Source of the DNA: Paraflavitalea devenefica
GTDB taxonomy: Bacteria > Bacteroidota > Bacteroidia > Chitinophagales > Chitinophagaceae
Assembly: GCF_011759375.1 (NCBI RefSeq)
Contig: NZ_JAARML010000002.1
Coordinates: 682,001-746,000 of the forward strand
Direction of reading: 5' to 3'
Length of the DNA stretch: 64,000 bases
Below, one piece after another: positions 7,989 to 16,824 of this stretch. The notes beneath the pieces were generated by a model. That model saw only the letters and a list, made by a program, of their open reading frames with translations, made no database searches and was not told where the DNA came from. The position numbers were made by a program, and so were the translations under genes. Numbering within the stretch: position 1 is the first letter of the stretch; each line of letters begins with the position of its first letter.

Positions 7989-9389
7989 CTATTTGATCAC
8001 CGGATCATCCACGGTAGTCCCGGACAATTTGATCTGGTATGGCCATTGCTCTTCTGCAGGCGGTGCTGGTTGCGCGTTGGCGGCATTTTGTGACCTTGGC
8101 CTGCCCATCGTTACGGGCCAATGCTCCGTCGGCGCTCCGCTCACTACCAGCCACAGGTATTCGGTGTTCTTGGGTACTTTAAAAGTGGCCTTTCCATTGA
8201 CATCGTTGTACATTTTTCCGTACTCGCGAATACCATCTTTTTTATAAGCTACAAAGCCATAACGCCATCCTGCCTTATCTGTTTTGGTAGTACTATAGCC
8301 TGCTGTGCCGGCAATGCCTTTAAAGTCCAGTTTCACTTTAGTGCCGGCCACAGGTACTTTAAGTTTGATACCATTATAGCCATAGTTCTGTGGCGCATGC
8401 GTCGCTGCTATTTTGTACCAGCCATCGCCGGCCGCTTCCATTTTAGTAATGTGCTGGTTGGCATATTGACTGGCCACCTTTTCAATCCGTTTCATATCCC
8501 AGGTAATGAACCGGCGGCAGGCATCAAATATTTCATCATTGAATTGCTCCTGGTTCAGGTTGGTGATCCGTTTGTAGGTCATCACAGGATCTTCCCCATC
8601 CTGTGTGGCGCGACAGAGGTTGCCGAAGAACTCTATCCCGTGTTTGTTCGACCAGTACTCCAGCACGTACGGAGAATGGTACATGTTGGTAGGGTGGAGG
8701 AACGCGTAATGCGTTTTTTTCATGAAATCGACCAGGTGGTAGTTTTCAAAGGTCATCCATTCGGGATATACCTGCCATAGCATGTACTGGGCCGACATTT
8801 CCATGATAGCGCCGCGCGGGCCGGTCTTATTATCTATACGGGCCAGGAACTGGAAGGAATGTCCCAGCTCATGCGCCAGGGCGCCATAAGGCGCTTTGTT
8901 CATTCTTTTGGCGGGCGTCCACAATCCGCCGACCTTGTCCTCTATACCTCCGCCAAAGGCTGTTCCTTCGGTACCACCAATAACATAGAGGATGATCTTG
9001 TATTTGTCTGAAATGGACTTGCCCTTTTGTACAAGTTTCAGGTCATTCACATAATAGTTATAGAACCTATCGAGCTCTTTCAATGCTTCCTGTGCATTGA
9101 AGCGCTTTGTCACATCCGTATTGGTTGTTGGGTCATCGCCAAATTCTTTGTTCCAGAAGATGGCAATGTTGTCCGACTGCACCATACGCTTATAGCTGTA
9201 TTCACTTTCGTTGTTGTTGTAATCATTGTTTTCAGGGATACGGTATACTTTCGCCGGTACATACAGCTCTTTCCCTGTAGAGTCTGCTACTACCGGCAAG
9301 GGGTGTGTTATACCATTTTCGTTAGTATGCGCAGCCCAAAACATCGGCAGGGCTACTACCATATTTCTGATGTACGTATTCACTATCAT
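7989..9389 (-). CDS. DUF6055-type putative zinc metallopeptidase
   Basis: A 466-residue protein. The core carries a zincin signature ALAHELGHSFQ (His173, Glu174, His177), with a likely third ligand Glu197 in AIMEMSAQY. The overall fold resembles the DUF6055 family as recalled. The C-terminal 150 residues look like a beta-rich accessory domain ending in a Pro/Ala-rich linker. The N-terminus is odd: no good signal peptide follows ATG at 9389, and an in-frame stop lies nine codons upstream, so either a second Met (MVVALPMFWAA) is the start or the export signal has been lost. Related proteins are usually secreted. The substrate is unknown. Confidence 0.6.
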   Translation of the reverse strand: MIVNTYIRNMVVALPMFWAAHTNENGITHPLPVVADSTGKELYVPAKVYRIPENNDYNNNESEYSYKRMVQSDNIAIFWNKEFGDDPTTNTDVTKRFNAQEALKELDRFYNYYVNDLKLVQKGKSISDKYKIILYVIGGTEGTAFGGGIEDKVGGLWTPAKRMNKAPYGALAHELGHSFQFLARIDNKTGPRGAIMEMSAQYMLWQVYPEWMTFENYHLVDFMKKTHYAFLHPTNMYHSPYVLEYWSNKHGIEFFGNLCRATQDGEDPVMTYKRITNLNQEQFNDEIFDACRRFITWDMKRIEKVASQYANQHITKMEAAGDGWYKIAATHAPQNYGYNGIKLKVPVAGTKVKLDFKGIAGTAGYSTTKTDKAGWRYGFVAYKKDGIREYGKMYNDVNGKATFKVPKNTEYLWLVVSGAPTEHWPVTMGRPRSQNAANAQPAPPAEEQWPYQIKLSGTTVDDPVIK

Positions 9390-9500
9390 GTGGCAGGTGT
9401 TTGTTTTACCCGCTTAAAATAGGAAGATTTAAAAGAGCCTGGCCTACCGCTGACCGTTTTGGATAATAAATAAGAAGGAATGGTGAAAAAGTGTATCATC

Positions 9501-10250
9501 TTACCCAATCCGCCCTACCCGCAATATCCGTAGCGCACCAAACTTCAGCAAGACCTTTTTCCCATGCACCATTTTATAAAACTCAATCCCCATCGCTTGT
9601 ACTATCACATCACCCTCACCAGCTTTTACCGCATGCTTCAGGTGAATCACGCCGGGTGTTTTCTTGCCCAGCGGCATCAACCTGCTTGCTTCAATATCTT
9701 GGGTGCAGCGGTTCTCCGTGAAGTTGATCACCGCCCCGCATGATACCAGGCGGAAATGAGTAGCGTCGGCAGGAAATACCTTCTTCTTTCGGGCAACAAA
9801 ACCAGGCACTGTTACATATAGAACACCTGTCGTTATATCCATACTGTGCTCAAACCGCACCCGCAAGGCATCATCCAGCGATAGGTCAGGATTAAATTCA
9901 AAGCCTTCCAGCAAACCAATATCACCAGCAGCAGCATGACGGAAGCCCATAGGGCTATGCTTATCCCGCTGGCTGGCAGCATACAGCAGCTTATGCATCA
10001 TGCCATTTAGCTTAGAATGATGTACACCATTAAGCGTGTTACCAAGGCTCCGGCGAAGTAAAGTGGCATCCCTGATCGCTGTTTTAAATTCGTTGGCATG
10101 GCGGCGCGTACCGGCAAAGCGATCACTCGTCAGCACTTGTTCCCGCGTGGGGCCTGGCTTTTCACCAGCCACCATCCCGTCCTGAGTTTGGCGGAATGTC
10201 ACACCACCGATCGTTCCGCGGATCTTGAATAGACTAATGACTTTTGCCAT
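9501..10250 (-). CDS. Unknown Bacteroidota protein, MAKVxSLFKIRGTIGG family
   Basis: A 249-residue protein with N-terminus MAKVISLFKIRGTIGGVTF and a basic first half (RFAGTRRHANEFKTAIRDA). The second half is beta-rich and ends with GIEFYKMVHGKKVLL. I recognise the N-terminal pattern as recurring in Bacteroidota genomes but know no function. No signal peptide or membrane segment. A truncated relative lies at 36485-36994 and matches from about residue 148 onward (VARKKKVFPADATHF against IARKRKNFPAAATHF; AMGIEFYKMV against ALGIEFYKVV). The leaders of both genes are also related, see 10652-10791 and 37197-37332. The stop is 111 bases past the DUF6055-type gene start. Confidence 0.65.
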   Translation of the reverse strand: MAKVISLFKIRGTIGGVTFRQTQDGMVAGEKPGPTREQVLTSDRFAGTRRHANEFKTAIRDATLLRRSLGNTLNGVHHSKLNGMMHKLLYAASQRDKHSPMGFRHAAAGDIGLLEGFEFNPDLSLDDALRVRFEHSMDITTGVLYVTVPGFVARKKKVFPADATHFRLVSCGAVINFTENRCTQDIEASRLMPLGKKTPGVIHLKHAVKAGEGDVIVQAMGIEFYKMVHGKKVLLKFGALRILRVGRIG

Positions 10251-10286
10251 AAAAACCGATTTAATAGTTAATAAACGTTAATGCAT

Positions 10287-10328
10287 TTCCCTCCTTGCCT
10301 TGTAGCCTCAATTCCTTGCTGCCTTTAC
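10287..10328. repeat. TTGCCT-rich intergenic repeat, degenerate copy
   Basis: Reads TTCCCTCCTTGCCTTGTAGC and continues with CTCAATTCCTTGCTGCC. It resembles the clearer copies at 16825-16879 and 36631-36672 and a weaker one at 11730-11762. It lies just upstream of the unknown gene at 9501-10250. Confidence 0.4.
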
Positions 10329-10651
10329 CTAAACTTACAGCAACCAACATCATCTTTCCAAATCACCTGTTCATAAATGATCACTTTTGAAAAAAATGAT
10401 AATTTTTCATAAGTCTAAGATGACTCAATTTGGTTTTTGCCAGGAGAAAAGCCACTTGGCGACTAGAGAAAAAATAGCAGAAAAATGGTTTTCCATGAAC
10501 AGCGAAAAATCACTATTCATGAAATAATGCAGGGATAGGGACAAGTGAAAGCAACGCTCCGGTAACGCTTAAGATACGCTATAGATACTCCATAGATAAC
10601 CTTAAGATACCTTTACTGATACCTGGTATGCACATAAGCCGCAGGTAAACT

Positions 10652-10791
10652 GGTAATAAGGGAATAGTAAGACAATAGTAAGAGAACAGGGCTCAAATCA
10701 GGGCGGGAAGCGGAAAACCGTTCGTAGGCAGTTGAACGGTTGCTGGCCGGAGAGGCGCAAAAAGGAGATATAAACAAACCACCATTCATAT
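10652..10791 (-). repeat. Conserved leader shared with the paralogous locus at 37.2 kb
   Basis: Contains GACAATAGTAAGAGAACA, then GGGCTCAAATCAGGGCGGGAAGCG, then AGATATAAACAAACC and ATTCATAT. The same blocks in the same order occur at 37197-37332 upstream of the truncated paralogue. A second, gene-proximal shared block (AAACTTACA then TTTCCAAATCACC) is at 10331-10375 here and about 37007-37042 there. The gene is transcribed leftward, so this is its far upstream region or untranslated leader. The rest of the roughly 900-base gap to the GNAT gene holds a dyad (10782-10790 / 10815-10823) and the small-RNA candidate. Confidence 0.6.
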
Positions 10792-10835
10792 AAATTAAAG
10801 ATACCCAAAATATCTATGAATGGGTCAATCTGGCC

Positions 10836-10960
10836 ACAAAAAAAGAACCCCCGATAAGAATAACGGGGGGTTAACCAAAACTAACTGCTATGAGAAAACT
10901 CTATAAAACTTACTAAGTACTTTAAGTGCGTTTGCTTGATGACACAAAGTAAGGCTATCT
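10836..10960 (-). ncRNA. Candidate small RNA ending in an orphan terminator
   Basis: On the minus strand, AACCCCCCG and CGGGGGTT form a G/C-rich hairpin (10846-10872) followed by TCTTTTTTTGTGG, a good rho-independent terminator. No minus-strand gene lies upstream of it: the next gene to the right, GNAT, runs the other way. A short transcript starting around 10950-10980, where TTACTTTG is one base off the -7 consensus, would explain it. The plus strand also has an 8-codon frame, MRKLYKTY, at 10891-10917. The 5' end is a guess; the terminator is seen directly. Confidence 0.35.
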
Positions 10961-11158
10961 CTCCCCGTTCCGGAAACGGTTTTGGACGAATTGCCTGTTT
11001 TAGTTAGTAAAGTGTGGTAAATGGGCGATGGATGGAGGAAACAGCAAACCCTAATACCCACTTAGTGGTATTTTCAAAGGGGATATAACCGGATGGTTGA
11101 TCTCTGGACAGAGGGATAAAAAGCCCGTCGCCAGTTCGTATCTTGCGTCCTGCAAAAC

Positions 11159-11677
11159 ATGGACGAAATATTCAGCATATCAGTAGTTACAGAAAACGAT
11201 ATACCAGCCGTAACGCAGGTGGTGAACAGTGCTTACCAGGGAGAGCCGGGCAGCAGAAGCTGGACATCCGAAAGTCACCTGGTAGCAGGGCAGCGGACCA
11301 CCGAAAATATTTTGCGGGATCTCATTGCACAGCCACCGGTCACTATGTTGAAATATACTAATGAGCAGGGGGAGGTGCTGGGCTGCGTTCTACTTGAACA
11401 AAAAGACGGTACCTTATACCTGGGTATGTTGTCTGTTTCTCCGCAGGCACAGGCTTTAGGCATTGGCAGCAAGCTATTACAACAAGGCGAAGCCTTTGCC
11501 CGGGAGCACCAGTACCATTCTGTCACCATCACCGTGATCAACCTGCGGCATGAACTCATTGACTGGTACCGGCGCAAAGGTTTTGTACCCACCGGCAAAC
11601 TGGAACCTTTCTCCAACAAATCCTCCGCCGCCCGGGCCGACTTTTCCTTTATGGAAATGAAGAAGGAGCTGCTGTAA
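11159..11677 (+). CDS. GNAT family N-acetyltransferase
   Basis: A 172-residue acetyltransferase with the acetyl-CoA binding motif A in LSVSPQAQALGIGSKLLQQGE (Q/R-x-x-G-x-G/A form) and the motif B region DWYRRKGFVPTGKLE. It transfers acetyl from acetyl-CoA to an amine; the substrate cannot be told. No signal peptide. It stands alone upstream of the recQ-like operon, on the same strand but with 166 bases to that operon's promoter. Confidence 0.85.
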   Translation: MDEIFSISVVTENDIPAVTQVVNSAYQGEPGSRSWTSESHLVAGQRTTENILRDLIAQPPVTMLKYTNEQGEVLGCVLLEQKDGTLYLGMLSVSPQAQALGIGSKLLQQGEAFAREHQYHSVTITVINLRHELIDWYRRKGFVPTGKLEPFSNKSSAARADFSFMEMKKELL

Positions 11678-11729
11678 GCACGAATAAAAAAGCCACTCGC
11701 CGCAACCCTCTCAGTGCAGGTAGATTACT

Positions 11730-11762
11730 TCAATGCCTTTTTACCTCGTAACCTCTTTACCT
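11730..11762. repeat. TTGCCT/TTACCT intergenic repeat, weak copy
   Basis: Reads CAATGCCTTTTTACCTCGTAA and is related to the TTGCCT repeats elsewhere in the window. The remaining bases of the 11678-11964 gap carry the recQ-like promoter and leader. Confidence 0.3.
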
Positions 11763-11843
11763 TCTCTCGATATCGCGCGCCGTGTAGGAACCGGAGCTTT
11801 TGTAATTATCCACAGGGCTGATTGTTAGTTGTTTATATTCTGC

Positions 11844-11875
11844 TTTTGAGGCTGGGGGTAGGTAACGTATATTTG
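11844..11875 (+). promoter_or_regulatory. Bacteroidota promoter for the recQ-PRT/dprA-like operon
   Basis: TTTTG at 11844-11848 (-33 element), 19 bases, then TATATTTG at 11868-11875 (-7 element): a full match to TTTG-N19-TAnnTTTG. Transcription would start near 11882, about 80 bases before the chosen start codon at 11965. This rules out the in-frame upstream start at 11881 as the natural one. Confidence 0.75.
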
Positions 11876-11964
11876 ACGGATTGGCAAAATTGGGAGGTTT
11901 CCACATGTTTTCGGTAAGGTTCATTAGTAGCAGTAACAATTTTTGTAACCTACACTTACACAGC

Positions 11965-13977
11965 ATGACAAGAAAAGATGCCGAAATACAGCTCAATCAC
12001 CTTTTTGGCTTTTCACAATTCCACGATTTGCAGTGGACAGTGATCCAACAACTATTAGCTGGAAAAAAAGTGCTTTTCATTGAAAAAACTGGTTTTGGAA
12101 AATCCCTATGCTACCAATTTCCGGCTACGCAATTACAAGGTATTACCATCGTGTTTTCTCCGTTAATTGCCCTAATGCGTGACCAGGTGCGCAGCATGCA
12201 CCAAAAAGGGATCAGGGCAGCAGCTATTAATTCTAATCAAACCGACGAAGAAAATGATGCCATAATAGAGCAGGCACGAAATAATGAACTTGATATTCTG
12301 TATATAGCGCCCGAAAGAATGGAAAATGCTGAATGGATTGGCGCTGCTCATAACATGAAAATTGCTATGGTTGTCATTGATGAAGCACATTGCATTTCCA
12401 TGTGGGGCCAAAGCTTTCGTCCCAATTACAGGAGAATTGTAAACCTGGTGAACCTATTACCCAAAAATTTTCCTGTTTTAGCTACTACCGCTACAGCCAC
12501 TGTGCGGGTACAGGATGATATTGTAGAGCAAGTGGGGGCTGGTTTGATTCCTATTCGCGGTCAGTTACTCCGTTCGAATATCAGCTTGTCGGTAATAACG
12601 GTGCAAAGCGAGGATGAAAAATTTTATTGGTTGGCGGAGAACTTTGCCAAACTGTCCGGTACAGGTATCATTTATACGGGTACACAGGCCAATACAGACA
12701 TTTATGCCAATTGGCTGCAATTTCTTGGCTTTAATTCAACTGCTTATAGCGGTCGACTGGATGCAGAAACCCGTAAACGGGTAGAAGAAGCCTTCATTTC
12801 CAATCAATATGATGCAGTTGTTTCAACCAATGCGCTGGGCATGGGGATTGACAAGCCTGATATCCGCTTTATTATCCATACACAAGTGCCTCAATCGCCC
12901 ATACACTACTACCAGGAAATAGGCAGGGCAGGTAGGGATGGGCAGCCTGCGGAGGCAATTCTCTTGTATCATCCTTCTGCTGATCTGGCCTTGCCCCGGA
13001 ATTTTATTGAAGGGACTAAACCAGCTATTGAAAAATATCAATTGGTAATAGACACTACCAAAGTGTCACTAAAAGGGCGTAACCAGATCATAAAAGATAC
13101 TAATCTTAAACAAAAACAGGTAGAGATAATATTGGCAGACCTTGTTGATCAGAAGATCCTGCATGAGATGCAAAATGGGAGTAAAAAATATGCCTATAAT
13201 CCTGAGGCGCCCGTATTCGATCCTGCTGGATTTGAGCTTTTAAGAGTTGCCCAGCAAAAGGAATTGGAACAAATGGTAGCTTATATTGGTATAGACTCAT
13301 GTAGAATGCATTACTTGTGTGATTATTTGGGTGATAAGTTGGAAAACTCCTGTGGCATTTGTGATAACGATAAAGGAGAAAAGAGAATAATAACAGAAAC
13401 AACGAAATTAAAAGAGCAGTTACAGGAATTCAGGGAAACCTTTTTTCCTGTGCTGGACGTAGAAGCGAAGAAAAGCAACATTATAAATGGTGTCGCTGCA
13501 TCTTATTATGGCGTTTCAAACGTGGGGGCGGCCCTGCATCATTCAAAATATGATGGAGGGGGTGATTTTCCGGACTGGTTAGTAAAGCTAACTTTAAAAG
13601 CTTTCAGAAAACATTACGGAAAAGAAACCTTCGACTTAATTCTATATGTACCACCTACTGAATCGGGCGATCTCGTTAAAAACTTTGCCGGGAAAATAGG
13701 TAGTGTTTTAAAAATATCGGTGTCGCATAAGCTTGTTAAGACCAGCCCTACCGATCCACAAAAAAGATTTGAAAGTGGTATTTCGAAAAAAGACAATGTT
13801 CATGGTAAATTTGCTTATGTAGATCCTGCGGAAATAGCCGGCAAAAAGATCTTATTGATAGATGATATTTTCGACAGCGGCTATACTGTCAAAGAAATAG
13901 GACAATACCTGACTAATAAAGGAGCGTCTGTTATTGCTCCTTTGGTCATTGCAAGAACTGTAGGAGGTGATATTTAA
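11965..13977 (+). CDS. RecQ-family helicase fused to a phosphoribosyltransferase domain
   Basis: A 670-residue protein. The N-terminal 330 residues are a RecQ-type superfamily 2 helicase: Walker A EKTGFGKSLCYQ (about 41-52), DEAH at about 139-142 in VVIDEAHCISMWG, the RecQ aromatic-rich loop SFRPNYRRI, ATTATATVR, and motif VI YYQEIGRAGRDGQ. A Cys cluster (CRMHYLC then CGICDND) matches the RecQ zinc region. The last roughly 120 residues are unlike RecQ: they carry a type I phosphoribosyltransferase signature, ILLIDDIFDSGYTVKE (about 629-644), the PRPP-binding loop, as in ComF-type proteins. The MTRKDAEIQL start fits RecQ N-termini and the promoter. Ten bases separate it from the dprA-like gene. 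By eye the DNA is richer in A+T than dxr or rseP, suggesting transfer. Function inferred: DNA processing or defence. Confidence 0.88.
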   Translation: MTRKDAEIQLNHLFGFSQFHDLQWTVIQQLLAGKKVLFIEKTGFGKSLCYQFPATQLQGITIVFSPLIALMRDQVRSMHQKGIRAAAINSNQTDEENDAIIEQARNNELDILYIAPERMENAEWIGAAHNMKIAMVVIDEAHCISMWGQSFRPNYRRIVNLVNLLPKNFPVLATTATATVRVQDDIVEQVGAGLIPIRGQLLRSNISLSVITVQSEDEKFYWLAENFAKLSGTGIIYTGTQANTDIYANWLQFLGFNSTAYSGRLDAETRKRVEEAFISNQYDAVVSTNALGMGIDKPDIRFIIHTQVPQSPIHYYQEIGRAGRDGQPAEAILLYHPSADLALPRNFIEGTKPAIEKYQLVIDTTKVSLKGRNQIIKDTNLKQKQVEIILADLVDQKILHEMQNGSKKYAYNPEAPVFDPAGFELLRVAQQKELEQMVAYIGIDSCRMHYLCDYLGDKLENSCGICDNDKGEKRIITETTKLKEQLQEFRETFFPVLDVEAKKSNIINGVAASYYGVSNVGAALHHSKYDGGGDFPDWLVKLTLKAFRKHYGKETFDLILYVPPTESGDLVKNFAGKIGSVLKISVSHKLVKTSPTDPQKRFESGISKKDNVHGKFAYVDPAEIAGKKILLIDDIFDSGYTVKEIGQYLTNKGASVIAPLVIARTVGGDI

Positions 13978-13987
13978 ATAAAGACAG

Positions 13988-15163
13988 ATGAAAAGTTTGA
14001 TAGATAATACGTATTGGATAGCCGTGGCTCATTTACCAAGGTGGCCAACAGAACGGATTAATCGTTTTATTATCCAGGTAGTGCATGAACACAAAATGAC
14101 CTGGGCTGATTTTTTTGAACTGGATAGTAAAGTGTGGAAAGAGACATTTGGCTTTTCGGATAAAGAAATAAATGATGTAGAAGTGGCAAGAAATGACCTG
14201 CCACGACTTGCTTTTATTGCAGAACAATTGGACAGCGAAGGTTTTCAGGTTATTCCAGTCAACTCCCCGGATTACCCAACCGTGCTAAAAGACAATCTAA
14301 AAGTAAAAAGCAGCCCGCCTGTTATATACATAAAGGGCAGAAAAGGGTTGTTGCAGGAAGAAGCAGTAGCCATAGTAGGAGCCCGTAAATCTGGAAACCT
14401 GGCTCTGGAATTTACAGATCATGTGGCTAAAAAGACTGTGCAGGAACATAAAGTAGTGGTGAGTGGCTTTGCAAAAGGGGTGGATAAACAGGCTTTGGAT
14501 AGTTCCATAAAGTATAATGGCAAAAGCATCATAGTGCTGCCTCAGGGTATTTTAACATTTCAAGCAGGGTTTAAAAAGTATTATCAACCAATTATTAATG
14601 GCGATGTATTAGTACTGAGTACCTTTTTCCCAAAAGCGGGCTGGGAAGTAGGACTTGCCATGGCGAGAAATGTATACATCTATGGCCTTGCAAAGGAAAT
14701 TTATGTAGCAGAATCTGATAATAAAGGCGGTACCTGGGAAGGAGCTATAGATGGGTTAAAAAGGAAAAGGAGAATTTATGTAAGAATGCCTAAACAAAAT
14801 GAAAAAAATGCCAATAAGGTTTTGATTGATATGGGAGGCATTCCGGTAGATATGAATGGGGAAATAGCGAATACAAAAAATCCCTTACAATATTCTATAA
14901 GGGATCAGGAACTGAATATTGTAAACGAGCCGGCTGGTATTTATGAAGTGGCTGACAAAAGTAAAAACATTGAACGTGAAATATTGGACTTATTGAAAAA
15001 AGGCAGCTTTAGTGCCAAGGAAATTATGCTCACCTTAAAATTGGATTGGGAAGGAAAAAAACTCAGCAACTTTCTGAAAAGTAATCCAAATGTTAAAAGT
15101 CTGGGTGGTAAACCTGCGCGTTTTTGCATCAGCGATTCAACAGCTCCTTCATTATTTGGCTAA
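13988..15163 (+). CDS. DprA-like DNA processing protein
   Basis: A 391-residue protein of the DprA/Smf family. It has an N-terminal helical SAM/HhH-like region (1-85) and a Rossmann-like core with AIVGARKSG (128-136), VVSGFAKGVDKQALDSS (157-173) and IIVLPQGI (181-188). A C-terminal winged-helix-like stretch follows (about 324-385, SFSAKEIMLTLKLDWEGKKL). The canonical G-x-L-x-SE-x-P and GSLxTA blocks are changed: VLSTFFPKAGWEVGLAMARN and GGTWEGAIDGL stand in their place. This is a divergent member, not the housekeeping dprA. DprA binds ssDNA and loads RecA during transformation (family). Being coupled to a RecQ-PRT fusion suggests a dedicated two-protein DNA-handling unit (inference). Confidence 0.85.
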   Translation: MKSLIDNTYWIAVAHLPRWPTERINRFIIQVVHEHKMTWADFFELDSKVWKETFGFSDKEINDVEVARNDLPRLAFIAEQLDSEGFQVIPVNSPDYPTVLKDNLKVKSSPPVIYIKGRKGLLQEEAVAIVGARKSGNLALEFTDHVAKKTVQEHKVVVSGFAKGVDKQALDSSIKYNGKSIIVLPQGILTFQAGFKKYYQPIINGDVLVLSTFFPKAGWEVGLAMARNVYIYGLAKEIYVAESDNKGGTWEGAIDGLKRKRRIYVRMPKQNEKNANKVLIDMGGIPVDMNGEIANTKNPLQYSIRDQELNIVNEPAGIYEVADKSKNIEREILDLLKKGSFSAKEIMLTLKLDWEGKKLSNFLKSNPNVKSLGGKPARFCISDSTAPSLFG

Positions 15164-15245
15164 AATTGATAGCGAATGACCTGGACCTTATTAAATAATA
15201 ATATTAAACACAAACCCCAGCTAAGGTAGAAGAGGCTGTAATAAC

Positions 15246-15278
15246 AAAAAAGGCAGCTCATAACGAACTGCCTTTTTT
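15246..15278. terminator. Bidirectional terminator between dprA-like and GH32 genes
   Basis: AAAAAAGGCAG at 15246-15256 pairs with CTGCCTTTTTT at 15268-15278 around an 11-base loop, with T runs on both strands. It serves the convergent dprA-like and GH32 genes. Confidence 0.85.
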
Positions 15279-15283
15279 ATTAG

Positions 15284-16804
15284 TTACCAGATACTCCTGA
15301 AACTACTAATAGTTAATTTTTTAATCGTGGTATTACCGGGCGATTGAATCCGGATATGCTTAAATGGCTCAGTCGGAAAGAACGTTTCCGTCATAACCGT
15401 TAAGCCACCATCTGCAAATAGTTCAAGGGAGCTGACATCTATGATCAGGGAACAATCCAGCTTGCCCGATGAGGTTAAGCGTGGCGCTACATGCCTTCCT
15501 GCAAAGTCTTTGTGAAAATCTGTCTTTCCCGATTTAGTCCGGTCAATAAAATACTGTTGTTGTTGTTCATCATACCCAATCACCACCTCTTCCCCTGCAT
15601 CATTGGAAAGTAGGATCGAAAAACCCCTGAGCTGTTCCAGGTTCAGGTCAACACGGGCAGGCAAGGACACCTTTCCTGTTTTGGCAACTACATCAAAGGA
15701 GTTTTTTACGGGTATATTTTGAAGCGTGACCGGTTTCGACCGGATTTTATTGAGCTCCGCAACCGGCTCAGAAGCCACATACATTTCCTTACCTATCCGC
15801 TTTAGCTTTAATTCACGGGGAATGGTCATGGCATTTCGCCAGGTTTCGGTGGGCACCACATTAGCATATTGCCAGTTACTCATCCAGCCTAAAAACACTT
15901 TCCGGTTGCCCGTATTCGCCCAGCTAATACCAGCATATTCATCAGGCCCATAATCCAGCCACTTGGTAGTTGTATCAAAAGGCGTAAACTGCTTGCCGTC
16001 AAAAGCTCCCAGGAAATATTGGGTAGCAGAACCGCCATTGGGACCGCCGGGATTCAGGTTGACGATCAATACCCAAACCTGCTTTCCATGATCATTCAAG
16101 GTAAATAAGTCAGGACATTCCCATACGCCGCCATGGGCGCCCAGCTCTTTTCCAAACTCGCTTTCTTTGGTCCAGTTCTTCAGATCAGGAGAAGAATAAA
16201 AGGTGATATGGTCTTTGGTGGCCAATGTCATAACCCACTTTTTTTGTGGCTCATACCACATTACCTTGGGATCGCGGAAGTCGGTGATGCCGGGATTCTT
16301 CAATACCGGGTTACCGGCATACTTTGTCCAGGTTTTGCCATTATCAAGACTATAGGCAATACTTTGATGCTGGAAATTGTTCCTGCCTTCCTTTTCCCCT
16401 TTGGGATCGTGATGCGTAAAGATGGCTACCAATGGGACCTGCCCGTTTTTACCAAAACCCGATGTGTTGTTTTTGTCCACTACCGCACTGCCGGAAAAAA
16501 TATAGCCCAGGCTATCGGGATACAGGGCAATAGGCTGTTCCTGCCAGTGGACCAGATCGGTACTGGTAGCATGTCCCCAGTGCATGGGCCCCCAGATAGT
16601 ACTACCAGGATAATACTGGAAGAACAGGTGATAAATTCCGTTATGATACACCATTCCATTGGGATCATTGGTCCATTTTTCTTTAGGCGAGAAATGGACC
16701 TGTGGACGGTGCTTTTCACGATACAACTGTTGAGCATTGGAAGACTTTGCCAATACAGCGGATATAAAGATGGCTGCTACAAGAACCGATTTCTTTTTAT
16801 TCAT
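15284..16804 (-). CDS. Glycoside hydrolase family 32, levanase/fructan beta-fructosidase
   Basis: A 506-residue secreted enzyme that cleaves beta-fructosyl bonds in fructans or sucrose. Family 32 motifs: WTNDPNGMVY with the nucleophile Asp near the N-terminus, FRDPKVMW (the RDP motif), and WECPDLF with the acid/base Glu. The five-bladed propeller is followed by a C-terminal beta-sandwich (DVSSLELFADGG). I start at MNKKKSVLVAAIF because it gives a clean signal peptide ending SNA; an in-frame ATG 30 bases upstream would add MLPSFKKTCF. It is the last gene of the sugar locus. No lipobox, so probably periplasmic. Confidence 0.93.
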   Translation of the reverse strand: MNKKKSVLVAAIFISAVLAKSSNAQQLYREKHRPQVHFSPKEKWTNDPNGMVYHNGIYHLFFQYYPGSTIWGPMHWGHATSTDLVHWQEQPIALYPDSLGYIFSGSAVVDKNNTSGFGKNGQVPLVAIFTHHDPKGEKEGRNNFQHQSIAYSLDNGKTWTKYAGNPVLKNPGITDFRDPKVMWYEPQKKWVMTLATKDHITFYSSPDLKNWTKESEFGKELGAHGGVWECPDLFTLNDHGKQVWVLIVNLNPGGPNGGSATQYFLGAFDGKQFTPFDTTTKWLDYGPDEYAGISWANTGNRKVFLGWMSNWQYANVVPTETWRNAMTIPRELKLKRIGKEMYVASEPVAELNKIRSKPVTLQNIPVKNSFDVVAKTGKVSLPARVDLNLEQLRGFSILLSNDAGEEVVIGYDEQQQQYFIDRTKSGKTDFHKDFAGRHVAPRLTSSGKLDCSLIIDVSSLELFADGGLTVMTETFFPTEPFKHIRIQSPGNTTIKKLTISSFRSIW

Positions 16805-16824
16805 AAAACAAGTTTTTTTGAATG

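Noticed and set aside
10891..10917. 8-codon frame MRKLYKTY as a regulatory leader peptide
   Set aside because: It has no following gene within attenuation distance, and the adjacent terminator faces the opposite way. Kept only as a note under the small RNA candidate.
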